This document shows, in pieces, positions 49,186 to 57,513 of a DNA stretch of 64,000 bases. Location: NCBI RefSeq assembly GCF_036186745.1, contig NZ_CP108086.1, positions 2,914,001 through 2,978,000 of the forward strand, given 5' to 3'. Under the pieces are notes generated by a model. The model was not told where the DNA came from. It ran no database searches and saw nothing but the letters and a program-made list of their open reading frames with translations. Every line of letters begins with the position of its first letter. The first letter of the stretch is position 1. A program made the translations under genes and the position numbers. This stretch comes from Microbispora hainanensis. Lineage in GTDB: Bacteria > Actinomycetota > Actinomycetes > Streptosporangiales > Streptosporangiaceae.

Positions 49186-49740
49186 GTGGAGGGGACGCCG
49201 ACGAGCCGGGCAGAGCGCCGGCGCCGCACCGAGGAGCGCATCATGTCCGCCGCGCGCGCGATCTTCGCCGAGCGCGGCTTCCAACGCACGACGATCCGGG
49301 CCGTGGCGGCCGCCGCCGAGGTCGATCCGGCCCTGGTCATGCAGTACTTCGGATCGAAGCAGGAGCTGTTCGAGCAGGCCGTGCGGATCCCGTCGATCCC
49401 GCCGCTCGACGGCGAGCTGGAGCCGGTCGAGGAGCTGCTGGGCAGGATCGGCATGAAGACGGGGCCGCTGCCGCAGGCGACGGTGGCGATGATGCGCTCC
49501 ATGCTCACCCATCCCGACGCCGCCGAGGATGTGCGCGGCAGGCTCGACGCGCAGGTGGCGCAACTGGCGGGCGCGCTCGACGCCGGCGACGCCGAGCTGC
49601 GGGCGGCGCTGATGGTCAGCATGATGCTGGGCGTGACGATCGCTCACCAGCTGCTCGGCCTCACGGCCCTGCGTGACGCGTCCCCGGAACGGATCGCCGA
49701 GACGCTCCGCCCGGCCCTGCGCGCCCTCGCAGACGGCTGA
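49186..49740 (+). CDS. TetR-family repressor (184 aa)
   Basis: GTG start; HTH RIMSAARAIFAERGFQRTTI, RAVAAAAEVDPALVMQYFGS. The C-terminal part has MLTHPDAAEDVRGRLDAQVA and LMVSMMLGVTIAHQLLGLTA. This is the TetR_C17-like branch common in actinobacteria. Divergent from the SnoaL-like gene it probably represses. Confidence 0.9.
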   Translation: MEGTPTSRAERRRRTEERIMSAARAIFAERGFQRTTIRAVAAAAEVDPALVMQYFGSKQELFEQAVRIPSIPPLDGELEPVEELLGRIGMKTGPLPQATVAMMRSMLTHPDAAEDVRGRLDAQVAQLAGALDAGDAELRAALMVSMMLGVTIAHQLLGLTALRDASPERIAETLRPALRALADG

Positions 49741-49935
49741 GGAGCCGTACGGCATCGGTGTGACGGCCGTGATCAGAGGGGCCGGCCGGGGGCGGTGCGG
49801 GCTTCCACGGTCATCTCCGTTTTCCCCGGCGCTCGGCGACGTGGGCGGGGGCTCTGCCCGGCCTGCGTGGTGTGAGCTGTTCGACCGGGCCGGCCGCGAG
49901 CCCGGCGCCGTCGCGCCTGAGTGCTTCTTGATGGA

Positions 49936-50286
49936 TCAGGCGTCGGCGCAGATGGCGTAGACGCTGATGCCGACGGTGTCGTAGTGGTTCTGCCGGCCGA
50001 GTGCGGTCCATCCGGTGCCGTCCGGGGTGGGGAAGCTGCCCACGAGAATCGCGTCGCCGCCCTGCGCCTCGCCGCCGCCGCCCACGGCGCGCTTGCCCGG
50101 AGGGCAGTAGACGGTGCGCCGGGTGAAGTTCGGCACGTTCGCGTTGGGCAACGTCACGATCTGATAGCCGTCGACGACCGTCGGTGACGTGGTCTGCGGG
50201 CCGTCGTCGGCCAGCGCGCCCGCGCCGGTGACCGTGAGCCCGGTGAGAACCAGCGCACCTGTCGTGATTGCGTGAACAAATCGCAC
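49936..50286 (-). CDS. Small secreted protein with two cysteines (116 aa)
   Basis: GTG 50286 is chosen, with GGAG eight bases before it; it starts a signal peptide (FVHAITTGALVLTGLTVTGA, cut near ALADD). The mature part has VVDGYQIVTLPNANVPNFTR, TVYCPPGKRAVGGGGEAQGG and the end YAICADA; the two cysteines may pair. The CPPGKRAVGGG pattern is seen in short secreted proteins of actinomycetes with unknown function. Confidence 0.72.
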   Translation of the reverse strand: MRFVHAITTGALVLTGLTVTGAGALADDGPQTTSPTVVDGYQIVTLPNANVPNFTRRTVYCPPGKRAVGGGGEAQGGDAILVGSFPTPDGTGWTALGRQNHYDTVGISVYAICADA

Positions 50287-50546
50287 GTAAAAGCTCCGTC
50301 TTATCGGAAATGACCGGATTTCGAACCAGGAATCGGGTGTGAATGGCGTGATCGCCGTCCCCGTCGGTTCCGTGGCCACACCTACCCTTGATCGTCTTCT
50401 GTCACACTTGGCAATGATTTATTTACCGTGCGTAGTGCGGGCGTCGCTACGGCGAGACGCCCGGTCACGACCGTGCATGTGAGGCACGGCGCGGCGCGGG
50501 GAGCGGCCGTTCGCCCGTGGGTACGTTCCTGACCGGGAGGATCGCC

Positions 50547-50981
50547 ATGAGAAAGATCGTCGCTGTCGCCGTGCTCGCTGCGATGACCATGCTCGGCACG
50601 GTCGCCGCAGTCGCGTCGGTGGCCACCGAAACCGGCGGCCACCCGGAGACCGGCCAGTGGGCCGGGAGTGCACCGAAGGCGCCCGCACCGCCCAAAGGGG
50701 GTGTGCAGCGCCAGGAGGTGAGCCAGGAGCAGTACGACATCCTCATCGGCCAGTGTCGCTACGCGAAGACGAAGGAGGACCGGCAGCGCTGCCGCACGCA
50801 GGCGCGTGAGCAATACACGGTGGGCGAGTTCAACCCGGCCCTCGACTGCCGCACCTACTCCGGGGTCAGCGTCTGCGGCGTGCTCGAACTCAGCGCCCCG
50901 CAGCGCGCCTGCGTCGAGGAGTCGGTGAGCGGAGGGCTGACCCGCCGCCGGGCCGAGGTGGAGTGCTACGCCTTCCGCTGA
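50547..50981 (+). CDS. Small secreted Cys-rich protein (144 aa)
   Basis: ATG with GGGAGG at the right distance. Signal peptide RKIVAVAVLAAMTMLGTVAA, then a Pro-rich start and a domain with six cysteines (GQCRYAKTKEDRQRCRTQ, LDCRTYSGVSVCGVLEL, RACVEESVSG, VECYAFR), so probably two or three disulfides. Family not recognised. Divergent from the other small secreted gene across 260 bases. Confidence 0.72.
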   Translation: MRKIVAVAVLAAMTMLGTVAAVASVATETGGHPETGQWAGSAPKAPAPPKGGVQRQEVSQEQYDILIGQCRYAKTKEDRQRCRTQAREQYTVGEFNPALDCRTYSGVSVCGVLELSAPQRACVEESVSGGLTRRRAEVECYAFR

Positions 50982-51061
50982 GGCCGCCCTTTCCGGCCAG
51001 ATCTCCGGTCCAACCTAATAATTTGGCCAAACCGCAACTTTCCGTGATCTACCCTGCGGGA

Positions 51062-51466
51062 GTGGACGCCAACAGTCAGGCCGCCGCCGAACTTCTGAAC
51101 GCGTTGATGCGAACGGCGGCGCGGTTCAGCGAGATGGGGCGGTCCGTCTCCCGCGACTTCTTCCCCCACGTCCGCGCCGAGCCCGTCTCCGACCTGGCCG
51201 GGCCCGCCGTACGGCTCGGCGCCGCGCTGGCGCTCCCGGGGCACGACCTCGTGTTCGAGACCGCCGTCGCGGTCGGTGAGGGGACGTTCGGCGTGCGGGG
51301 CGGCCTCGTTCTGGACGGCGAGGAGGAGATCCTCGTCCTGCCGCCGGTCGAGACCGCCGACGCGGTGGCGTGCGCGGCCCTGCTGGACCGCTACGCCGAC
51401 GAGCTGACGACACCGGCCCGCTGGCACGTGCAGCGGCTGATCGAGTCCTGCGGGGAGGACTCCTGA
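51062..51466 (+). CDS. Hypothetical protein next to conservon genes (134 aa)
   Basis: Starts GTG 51062 or GTG 51044 in the same frame; the folded part begins at NSQAAAELLNALMRTAARFS. It continues with strands PAVRLGAALALPGHDLVFET, GTFGVRGGLVLDGEEEILVL, a helix ADAVACAALLDRYADELT and a closing WHVQRLIESCGEDS. No signal peptide. I do not recognise it. It is convergent with DUF742, ends 4 bases apart. A TAATAATT at 51017 is a possible -10 box. Confidence 0.65.
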   Translation: MDANSQAAAELLNALMRTAARFSEMGRSVSRDFFPHVRAEPVSDLAGPAVRLGAALALPGHDLVFETAVAVGEGTFGVRGGLVLDGEEEILVLPPVETADAVACAALLDRYADELTTPARWHVQRLIESCGEDS

Positions 51467-51470
51467 CGCC

Positions 51471-51824
51471 TCACAGCGCCTGGAGTCCCTGGATCACCTC
51501 GCGGAGGATGCGCTCCTCGGGCAACTGGGCGACCGTCGCCTGCGGCCGCGCGGTGATCAGCCCCTGGTCGCGCAGGTCGCCCAGCAGGATGCGTACGACG
51601 TTCAGCGACAGGCCGAGCTCCGAGGCCAGGTCGGCCACGGACAGCGGAACCCGGCACAGCTGCAGGATCCGCCAGTGCTCGGGGGCCAGCCCGGAGACCC
51701 CGCTGTAGGCCGCGGGAGCCGTCCTGATGACGGTCATCAGGTCGAAGTCGGGCCCGCTCGGCCGGGTGCGGCCACGGGTGAGCGTGTAGGGGCGCAGCAG
51801 CGGTCCGTCCTCGTGCGCGGTCAC
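51471..51824 (-). CDS. DUF742 conservon protein, CvnC-like (117 aa)
   Basis: Winged-helix-like DUF742: LLRPYTLTRGRTRPSGPDFD, EHWRILQLCRVPLSVADLAS, ELGLSLNVVRILLGDLRDQG, LREVIQGLQAL. In conservons this is the third protein, working with a kinase, a roadblock protein and a GTPase. GTG 51824 overlaps the kinase stop (GTGA), so the two are coupled. Here the roadblock gene that should lie between is missing, and no GTPase gene follows. Confidence 0.88.
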   Translation of the reverse strand: MTAHEDGPLLRPYTLTRGRTRPSGPDFDLMTVIRTAPAAYSGVSGLAPEHWRILQLCRVPLSVADLASELGLSLNVVRILLGDLRDQGLITARPQATVAQLPEERILREVIQGLQAL

Positions 51825-53920
51825 GAGTCCTCCTGACCGCGTTGCCAGCCCGCGCGGAAGGAGGAGTACAGGTCGCCACGCTCCTCCTTGAGCTGCGGCG
51901 CCAGGCTGGCCTGCCGCACCCGGCGGGGGAGGGAGTCCTGGGCGCCGCCGCCGATCGGCGGCGTGAGGGCCAGGGCGGGAGGCGGGGTGTCCGGCTGGGC
52001 GAGCCGCTCGACCACCGGCTCCCTGGTGTCGTTCTCCACCACGATCTCCTGCGGGAGCAGGAGCACGGCGCTCGTCCCGCCGTACGGCGAGGTGCGGAGG
52101 GAGACGCGGATGTTGTGCCGCCGGGCCAGCAGCCCGACGACGAACAGCCCGAGCCTGTCGCTGTCGGCCAGGTCGAACTCCGGCGGGTCGGCGAGCCGCG
52201 CGTTGAGGTGCGCCAGCTCCTCCTGGGGGATGCCGAGCCCACGGTCCTCGATCTCGATGGCGAAGCCCCGGGCGACCGGCTCTCCCCTGACCTGCACGCG
52301 GGTCTGCGGCGGGGAGAAGACCGTGGCGTTCTCGATCAGCTCGGCGAGCAGGTGGACGACGTCGGTGACGCTGCTGCCGGCGAGGGAGTAGCCGTGCGGC
52401 ATGTTCACGTCCACCCGCAGGTAGTCCTCCACCTCCTCGGTGGCGGCGCGGGCCACGTCGTACAGCCGGACCGGTCTGCGCCAGCCGCGGCCGGGGACGG
52501 CGCCGGACAGGATGATCAGGCCCTCCGCGTGGCGGCGCATGCGGGTGGTGAGGTGGTCGACGCCGAACAGCCGTTCCAGCAGGTCGGGGTCGTTGATCTC
52601 CTTCTCCAGGCCGTCCAGCATGCCGAGCTGGCGCTGCAGCAGCGACTGGCTGCGCCTGGCCAGGTTCAGGAAGACCTTGTTGACGCCCTTGCGCAGCTCG
52701 GCCTGGCCGACGGCCGCCTCGATCGCGGTGTGCTGCACCGAGGTGAACGCGCGGCCGAGGTTCTCGACCTCGACGGTGCTGCTCGTGCGGACCACCGGCG
52801 GCGTCTCGGCCGTCACGTCGACGTCCTCGCCGCGCCGCAGCCGCCGTACGAGGTCGGGCAGCCGCCGCCCGGCCAGGTCGGCCGCGGCCTGATGCAGGGT
52901 GATCAGCTCGCCGGTCACCGTACGGGCGAACCGGAAGGAGATGAACGCGGTCGCGAGCACGGCCGCCAGGCCGAGCCCGCCGACGATGCCGATGTCCCAG
53001 AGCACGCTCCGCGCCAGCGGCGCGGCACTGGCGGCGGTCGCGGCGGCGGCGGTGTCGGTCGTCTCGGTGAGCTGGCGGGTCAGGGCCTGGGCCGTCGTCG
53101 GCCAGGCGATGGCCTCCGGCGGGAGCGGCTGGCCGGGCCGCACCCGGGAGATCACGTCGTCCTCCAGGGCGACGAACGCCGTGTAGACCGGGGCGGAGTT
53201 CAGCGCGCCGTATTGCCTGAGCAGGTCGGCGTTGAGCTGGCTCGTGCCGAGCTGGTAGAGCAGGCGGCGCTTGCCGACCATGCCCGAGAAGGCGTCGCGC
53301 TCGTCCTGCGTCATCCGCCCGGCCGCCTGCGCGCCCAGCACGAGCGCGGACTGCTGGCTGACCAGCTCGCGGCTGCGGGTGACCAGGATGAGCGCCTTGG
53401 CCTGCTCGATGATGTCGATGTCCGGGGAGATCATCAGCCGGTCGTAGACCTGGTGGGCGGTCTCGACGACCGAGCTGTACTCCTCGATCGCGTCGAGGCG
53501 GGTGAGCCGATGGTCGTCGATCTGGCCGCGCAGGATGTCGAGCCGCTCCATCTGCCGGATCAGGTCCTGGAGCCGGTCCCACATGGCGGGCGGCGTCTCG
53601 TCCCTGGCCTCCTCCGACAGGCGGGTCAGCAGGACGGCGGAGGCGTCGGTCTTGCGGCGCTGCACCTGGAGATCGGTGCGCAGCGAGGAGGTGCGCCAGG
53701 CGAGGTAGCTCACCGACACGAACCGCTCGGTCTGCAGCTCGTTGATGGCCTGACCGACGGGGGAGACGACGTTGTCATAGACCTTCTGAATGCGCAGGAG
53801 CTGCTGCCCCTGCTCGATGGTCAGCTTGGCGGCGAATCCCCAGATCACCACCAGGGCGGTCACAGGCACCAGCAGAATCGCGAATATCTTGAAGCGGATG
53901 GACCGTTTCCGACCAGCCAT
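51821..53920 (-). CDS. Nitrate/sensor-type histidine kinase, CvnA-like (699 aa)
   Basis: Two membrane helices flank a large extracellular NIT-type sensor (FKIFAILLVPVTALVVIWGF; ELQTERFVSVSYLAWRTSSL; then IGIVGGLGLAAVLATAFISF near residue 310), a HAMP-like link and an atypical histidine kinase core with AAVGQAELRKGVNKVFLNLA, ELIENATVFSPPQTRVQVRG, IEDRGLGIPQEELAHLNARL and LFVVGLLARRHNIRVSLRTS. A low-complexity Pro-rich tail follows. This is the sensor of conservon operons. ATG 53920. Confidence 0.9.
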   Translation of the reverse strand: MAGRKRSIRFKIFAILLVPVTALVVIWGFAAKLTIEQGQQLLRIQKVYDNVVSPVGQAINELQTERFVSVSYLAWRTSSLRTDLQVQRRKTDASAVLLTRLSEEARDETPPAMWDRLQDLIRQMERLDILRGQIDDHRLTRLDAIEEYSSVVETAHQVYDRLMISPDIDIIEQAKALILVTRSRELVSQQSALVLGAQAAGRMTQDERDAFSGMVGKRRLLYQLGTSQLNADLLRQYGALNSAPVYTAFVALEDDVISRVRPGQPLPPEAIAWPTTAQALTRQLTETTDTAAAATAASAAPLARSVLWDIGIVGGLGLAAVLATAFISFRFARTVTGELITLHQAAADLAGRRLPDLVRRLRRGEDVDVTAETPPVVRTSSTVEVENLGRAFTSVQHTAIEAAVGQAELRKGVNKVFLNLARRSQSLLQRQLGMLDGLEKEINDPDLLERLFGVDHLTTRMRRHAEGLIILSGAVPGRGWRRPVRLYDVARAATEEVEDYLRVDVNMPHGYSLAGSSVTDVVHLLAELIENATVFSPPQTRVQVRGEPVARGFAIEIEDRGLGIPQEELAHLNARLADPPEFDLADSDRLGLFVVGLLARRHNIRVSLRTSPYGGTSAVLLLPQEIVVENDTREPVVERLAQPDTPPPALALTPPIGGGAQDSLPRRVRQASLAPQLKEERGDLYSSFRAGWQRGQEDS

Positions 53921-54078
53921 TAGACCTGCCCGTCGGTTACATATGTGTTAACAGTGGCGAAACCATAGCAATCCGTGAGTCCTGTCACCAGGGATCGTTC
54001 CTAACGACTTGGGCCACAGCCCCATATCGGGACAGTCTCGACGTTGCGGGGGGAAATTGCTTGCTCAGCGCTGTCTAG

Positions 54079-54089
54079 TTGTCAGACAA
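54079..54089. promoter_or_regulatory. GntR-type operator TTGTC-A-GACAA
   Basis: Perfect five-base arms around A, 8 bases before the exporter ATG at 54097. This is the form of FadR/GntR-family sites and a GntR gene follows the exporter, so autoregulation of the pair is likely. Confidence 0.68.
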
Positions 54090-54096
54090 TCCTCGC

Positions 54097-55029
54097 ATGA
54101 ACTCACGATCGGGCCCGCTCGCCGTGGTCGCGGCGGCCGTCCTGTGGGGGACCGCGGGCACCGTGGGCACCCTCGCCACCGCCGGCTCCGTCTCGCTGGC
54201 CGCGGCCCGCCTCGTGCTCGGCGGGGCCCTGCTGGGCGCGCTGGCGCTGGCCGCGCACCGCCGCACCCCTGGCCGGAACGTTCCGATGCGCTGGCCGCTG
54301 GTCCTCGGAGCCGCCGCGGTCGCGGCCTACCAGCTGTGCTTCTTCGCCGCTGTCAGCAGGACAGGCGTGGCGATCGGCACGGTGGTGGCGATCGGCAGCG
54401 GCCCGGTCTTCACCGGGCTCCTGTCCTGGATCGCCGGGCGCGAGCGGCCGAGCGGGCGCTGGGCGCTCGCCACGGCCGCCGCGGTCGCCGGATGCGCCGT
54501 GCTCGTCACCGGCGGGGGAGGGGGAGAAGGACCGGGCGGCGCGGACGCGGGAGGTGTCGCGCTCGCCCTCCTCGGCGGGCTCCTGTACGCCTTCTACGCG
54601 GTCGTGGCGGCCCGGGCCATCGGCAGGGGCATGCAGTCGGGAGTCGTCATGGGCGTTCTCTTCGGCGGCGCGGCCGTGCTCATGCTGCCGGTCCTCGCAC
54701 TGACGGGACCGGCCTGGCTCGCGCGTCCGGGCGGCCTGCTGACCGCGCTCTACCTCGGCTGCGCCACGACGGGGCTGGCCTATCTCCTGTACGGCCGGGG
54801 TCTGCGCACGACCCCCGTCGCCACGGCGGCCACGCTCGCGCTGGCCGAGCCGGCCGTCGCGGCCCTGCTGGGCGTCGTCGCGCTGCGCGAGCACCTGTCC
54901 CTCGTCTCGTGGGCCGGTCTGGTGCTGCTCGCCCTGGGGCTGGTCGTGGTGGCGCTGCCCGCCGGGACGCGCGCGCCGGGCACCTCCGCACCCGAGACGC
55001 CGAAGGCACCGGCCGGGAGCCGCCACTAG
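54097..55029 (+). CDS. EamA/DMT-family exporter (310 aa)
   Basis: Ten predicted membrane helices in two EamA repeats: PLAVVAAAVLWGTAGTVGTL, AAYQLCFFAAVSRTGVAIGT and, in the second half, TTGLAYLLYGRGLRTTPVAT, ALAEPAVAALLGVVALREHL. Exports amino acids or other metabolites (RhaT/YdcZ relatives); substrate unknown. ATG 54097 is chosen over a TTG (54079) that lies in the operator. Followed 9 bases later by the GntR gene. Confidence 0.85.
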   Translation: MNSRSGPLAVVAAAVLWGTAGTVGTLATAGSVSLAAARLVLGGALLGALALAAHRRTPGRNVPMRWPLVLGAAAVAAYQLCFFAAVSRTGVAIGTVVAIGSGPVFTGLLSWIAGRERPSGRWALATAAAVAGCAVLVTGGGGGEGPGGADAGGVALALLGGLLYAFYAVVAARAIGRGMQSGVVMGVLFGGAAVLMLPVLALTGPAWLARPGGLLTALYLGCATTGLAYLLYGRGLRTTPVATAATLALAEPAVAALLGVVALREHLSLVSWAGLVLLALGLVVVALPAGTRAPGTSAPETPKAPAGSRH

Positions 55030-55038
55030 GCTCGGCAC

Positions 55039-55653
55039 GTGACCACCCTGAGGCCCGTCTCCACCGTCGAGGCGCTCGCCGCCGCGCTGCGCGAGCGGGT
55101 GCTGTCCGGGGACATCGAGCCGGGGGCCGCGCTGCCCGAGCAGGAACTGTCCGCCCGATACGGCGTGGCCCGCCCCACCGTGCGGGAGGCGCTGGCGCTG
55201 CTCGTCCACGAGGGACTGCTGCGGCGTGAGCGCAACCGCAGCGCGTACGTCCCGGTGATCACCTCCGCCGACCTGGCCGACCTCATGTACGTGCGCGCGC
55301 CGCTGGAGGAACTGATGGCGCAGGCCGTCGCGGGGCGCCGGGTGACGGCGGCGGAGGAGGCGCTGGACCGCCTGTCCGGCCTCCCGCCGGGCGCGCCCTG
55401 GGCCGCCGTGGTGGCCGAGCACATGGCGCTGCACGAGGCGCTCGTCGCCGCCGCCGGCAGCCCCCGCCTGGAGCGGCTGTACGTCACGCTCGCGGCCGAG
55501 ACGCGGCTCGGACTCGTCGGGCTCAGGCACGCGTACGAGGATCCCCACGAGCTCGCCGCGGAGCACGCCGCGCTGCTGCGCGTCATCGCCGAGGGACCGG
55601 CGGACGTGGCCGTCCGGGCGGTGCGCGAGCACCTGCGGTGGCGGCACGCCTGA
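55039..55653 (+). CDS. GntR-family regulator, FCD type (204 aa)
   Basis: Winged helix LAAALRERVLSGDIEPGAAL, PEQELSARYGVARPTVREAL, LLRRERNRSAYVP, then the FCD helical sensor (LMYVRAPLEELMAQAVAGRR, EHMALHEALVAAAGSPRLER, EHAALLRVIAEG). FCD domains bind carboxylic acids with a metal. GTG 55039. It likely controls the operon through TTGTCAGACAA. Confidence 0.9.
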   Translation: MTTLRPVSTVEALAAALRERVLSGDIEPGAALPEQELSARYGVARPTVREALALLVHEGLLRRERNRSAYVPVITSADLADLMYVRAPLEELMAQAVAGRRVTAAEEALDRLSGLPPGAPWAAVVAEHMALHEALVAAAGSPRLERLYVTLAAETRLGLVGLRHAYEDPHELAAEHAALLRVIAEGPADVAVRAVREHLRWRHA

Positions 55654-55679
55654 GCCCGGAGGAGCTCCGGGCGATTCGC

Positions 55680-55775
55680 CTCGCGCCGTTTCCCCCGGGC
55701 GGATCGCCCCGCACCGCTTCCTCAGGCGCGGTTTCCCTCGCACCGCCTTCTTGGGCGCGGTTTCCCTTGCACCAT
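55680..55775 (+). repeat. Degenerate direct repeats
   Basis: GGCGCGGTTTCCCTCGCACC (about 55725) and GGCGCGGTTTCCCTTGCACC (about 55753) differ by one base, with a weaker copy near 55680. They sit between gntR and the next gene and may be regulatory or simple duplications. Confidence 0.7.
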
Positions 55776-55803
55776 GCCGCTTCAAGTCGTCACAATCGCG
55801 CCC

Positions 55804-56175
55804 ATGCACGGCAACCCAGTGCCGGACACCTATGTGTACGTCACCGAAGAAGGCGTGACACGTCACTACGCCGACGGCAGCGTCGAGGCCCTCGCTTGGG
55901 AGGACGTGGTCGAGGTCCGCGTCGGCGGCCACGGCGACCAGCATCCGCCCGGCCAGCCGGAGGACGTCTTCATCGTCCTGCTGGACCGTGAGGGCGAGGG
56001 CTGCGTGGTGCCGCACTCGGCGACCGACGCGAGCTTCCTGGCCCGGTTGCGCTACCTGCCGGACTTCGACCTCGACCGGCTGAGCACGGCGGTCGAGAGC
56101 GCGCGTTCGGACTACGTCGTCGTATGGCGCAGCCCCGAGCCGCCGTCCCCGTTGCCCGACCTCGAATACGACTGA
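55804..56175 (+). CDS. Hypothetical protein (123 aa)
   Basis: ATG 55804, with another ATG ten codons earlier. The sequence HGNPVPDTYVYVTEEGVTRH, YADGSVEALAWEDVVEVRVG, DVFIVLLDREGEGCVVPHSA, LARLRYLPDFDLDRLSTAVE suggests a small beta-sheet domain of PH-like shape. No signal or membrane part. The family is not recognised. Lies alone between the GntR gene and the polysaccharide locus. Confidence 0.68.
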   Translation: MHGNPVPDTYVYVTEEGVTRHYADGSVEALAWEDVVEVRVGGHGDQHPPGQPEDVFIVLLDREGEGCVVPHSATDASFLARLRYLPDFDLDRLSTAVESARSDYVVVWRSPEPPSPLPDLEYD

Positions 56176-56204
56176 CAGGAGGCGGGCCCGGGGACGGCCG
56201 GGGG

Positions 56205-57260
56205 TCACCTGACGAAGGAGGACTCGTTCAGCCCGCCCTGGTCGGCGAAGTAGCGCTCCAGCGTGTCGTTCCGCAGCGCGTCGGCGAGCTCGGCGCCCTC
56301 CTTCGCCTCGAGGCGGACGATGCTCGCCCCCTTGACCGTGTCCGTGCCGGCGACGGGGTAGGTCGTCGAGCGCAGGTCGTCGCCTCGAATGTCGCGGAGT
56401 TCGAGCGCCAGGCTCCTGAGGGTCTTCATGTCGACCCCGGAGTCCACCGTCACGGAACGGGTCAGCGCCTGAAGGAACTCGTCGAGTGCGAACGGATTGG
56501 TCAGCATGCCCTTGCTGACCACTTTTTGGGCCATCGCCCGAAGGAACGCCTGCTGTCGTTTAATACGGTCGAAATCTCCGCCGGGCAGTCCGTAACGCTG
56601 ACGTACGAATAGCAATGCCCGCTCGCCCTCGAGATGAACGTTTCCCTGCGGCCACGTGACTTTGTTGGCGGGGTCGTAGACCTGGCGGGCCACGTAGAGG
56701 TCGACGCCGCCCAACGCCTTGCTCATGTCGACGAAACCCCGGAAATCCAGGGCGGCGAAGTGGTCGATCCGCACCTTGACCAGCTTCTCCACCGTCTTGA
56801 TGAGCAGGCGCGGGCCGCCGTACGCGTAGGCGGCGTTGATTTTGTCGTGCCCGTGACCCGGGATGGTCACATAGGAGTCACGAGGTATGCCGATGAGGAA
56901 GATCCGCTTCCTGTCCGCGGGGATGTGCGCGATCATGATGCTGTCCGACCGCTGGAAGCCGCTCTCTCCCGGGCGTCTGTCAGCGCCGATGACCAGCCAG
57001 TTCTGTGCGGCTCCCACCACCTTGGCAGGTCGGTCCCACTCCTCGGGGAACACCTGCTGCACCCGCCGGAGGTTGGTGTCGTACACGTGCTGGCGCTGCA
57101 TCAGCACCGCGAAGAGCGCGGCCGGCGGGAGGAGGAGCACGAGGGTCACGACGATCAGCACCTTGCGCCGGCGTGACACCCGCGCCGGTGGGGTCGCGGT
57201 GAGAGGTAACTGCCCGGATGTCGTCACGAGGCGTCCAATGCTCGGTTCCTTGTCCTGCAC
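56205..57260 (-). CDS. LytR-CpsA-Psr family wall-polymer ligase (351 aa)
   Basis: Membrane-anchored: one helix (KVLIVVTLVLLLPPAALFAV), then an outer LCP domain with RRPGESGFQRSDSIMIAHIP, FLIGIPRDSYVTIPGHGHDK, INAAYAYGGPRLLIKTVEKL, FVRQRYGLPGGDFDRIKRQQ. The Arg/Asp residues bind lipid pyrophosphate; it joins polymer to peptidoglycan. ATG 57260. At the edge of the polysaccharide locus, whose product it may attach to the wall. Confidence 0.9.
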   Translation of the reverse strand: MQDKEPSIGRLVTTSGQLPLTATPPARVSRRRKVLIVVTLVLLLPPAALFAVLMQRQHVYDTNLRRVQQVFPEEWDRPAKVVGAAQNWLVIGADRRPGESGFQRSDSIMIAHIPADRKRIFLIGIPRDSYVTIPGHGHDKINAAYAYGGPRLLIKTVEKLVKVRIDHFAALDFRGFVDMSKALGGVDLYVARQVYDPANKVTWPQGNVHLEGERALLFVRQRYGLPGGDFDRIKRQQAFLRAMAQKVVSKGMLTNPFALDEFLQALTRSVTVDSGVDMKTLRSLALELRDIRGDDLRSTTYPVAGTDTVKGASIVRLEAKEGAELADALRNDTLERYFADQGGLNESSFVR

Positions 57261-57513
57261 GGATGTATTCCAAAGCAGAGATCTACCGTAACTGGCCCAT
57301 ACCAGTCACACGAGACGTACCAATACGTAGTGAAATCGGAACCACGTGTGGGGCGTCTTGTCCAGCATGCGACTATGGCCGCATGTGGACGTATGGTTGA
57401 ACTTCCCTGTAACTTCTGTGATCCCCTAGGATCGTTCCAATCATCACCTTCTGGCGCGGAGTTGAACCGGGCGGTCTTCCTCCGAGAAGGAGGATGGGCA
57501 GAGGCGAGGGCGT
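57261..57513. promoter_or_regulatory. Divergent promoter region of the polysaccharide locus
   Basis: 253 bases, AT-richer than surroundings. Contains CCTCC-GAGAA-GGAGG (57480-57494), a small hairpin just before the start of the initiating transferase, and palindrome GATCC-CCTA-GGATC (57421-57434). TTGAAC at 57398 is a possible -35. Confidence 0.4.

Noticed and set aside
51471-53582. 703-codon minus-strand frame
   Set aside because: Only the last 117 residues (DUF742) are real; upstream it is out of phase with the kinase.
54103-56208. 701-codon minus-strand frame
   Set aside because: Antisense to the exporter, GntR and hypothetical genes; no domain and no start context.
57480-57494. Riboswitch or attenuator before the initiating transferase
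   Set aside because: Only a 5-bp hairpin is visible; no known riboswitch pattern.
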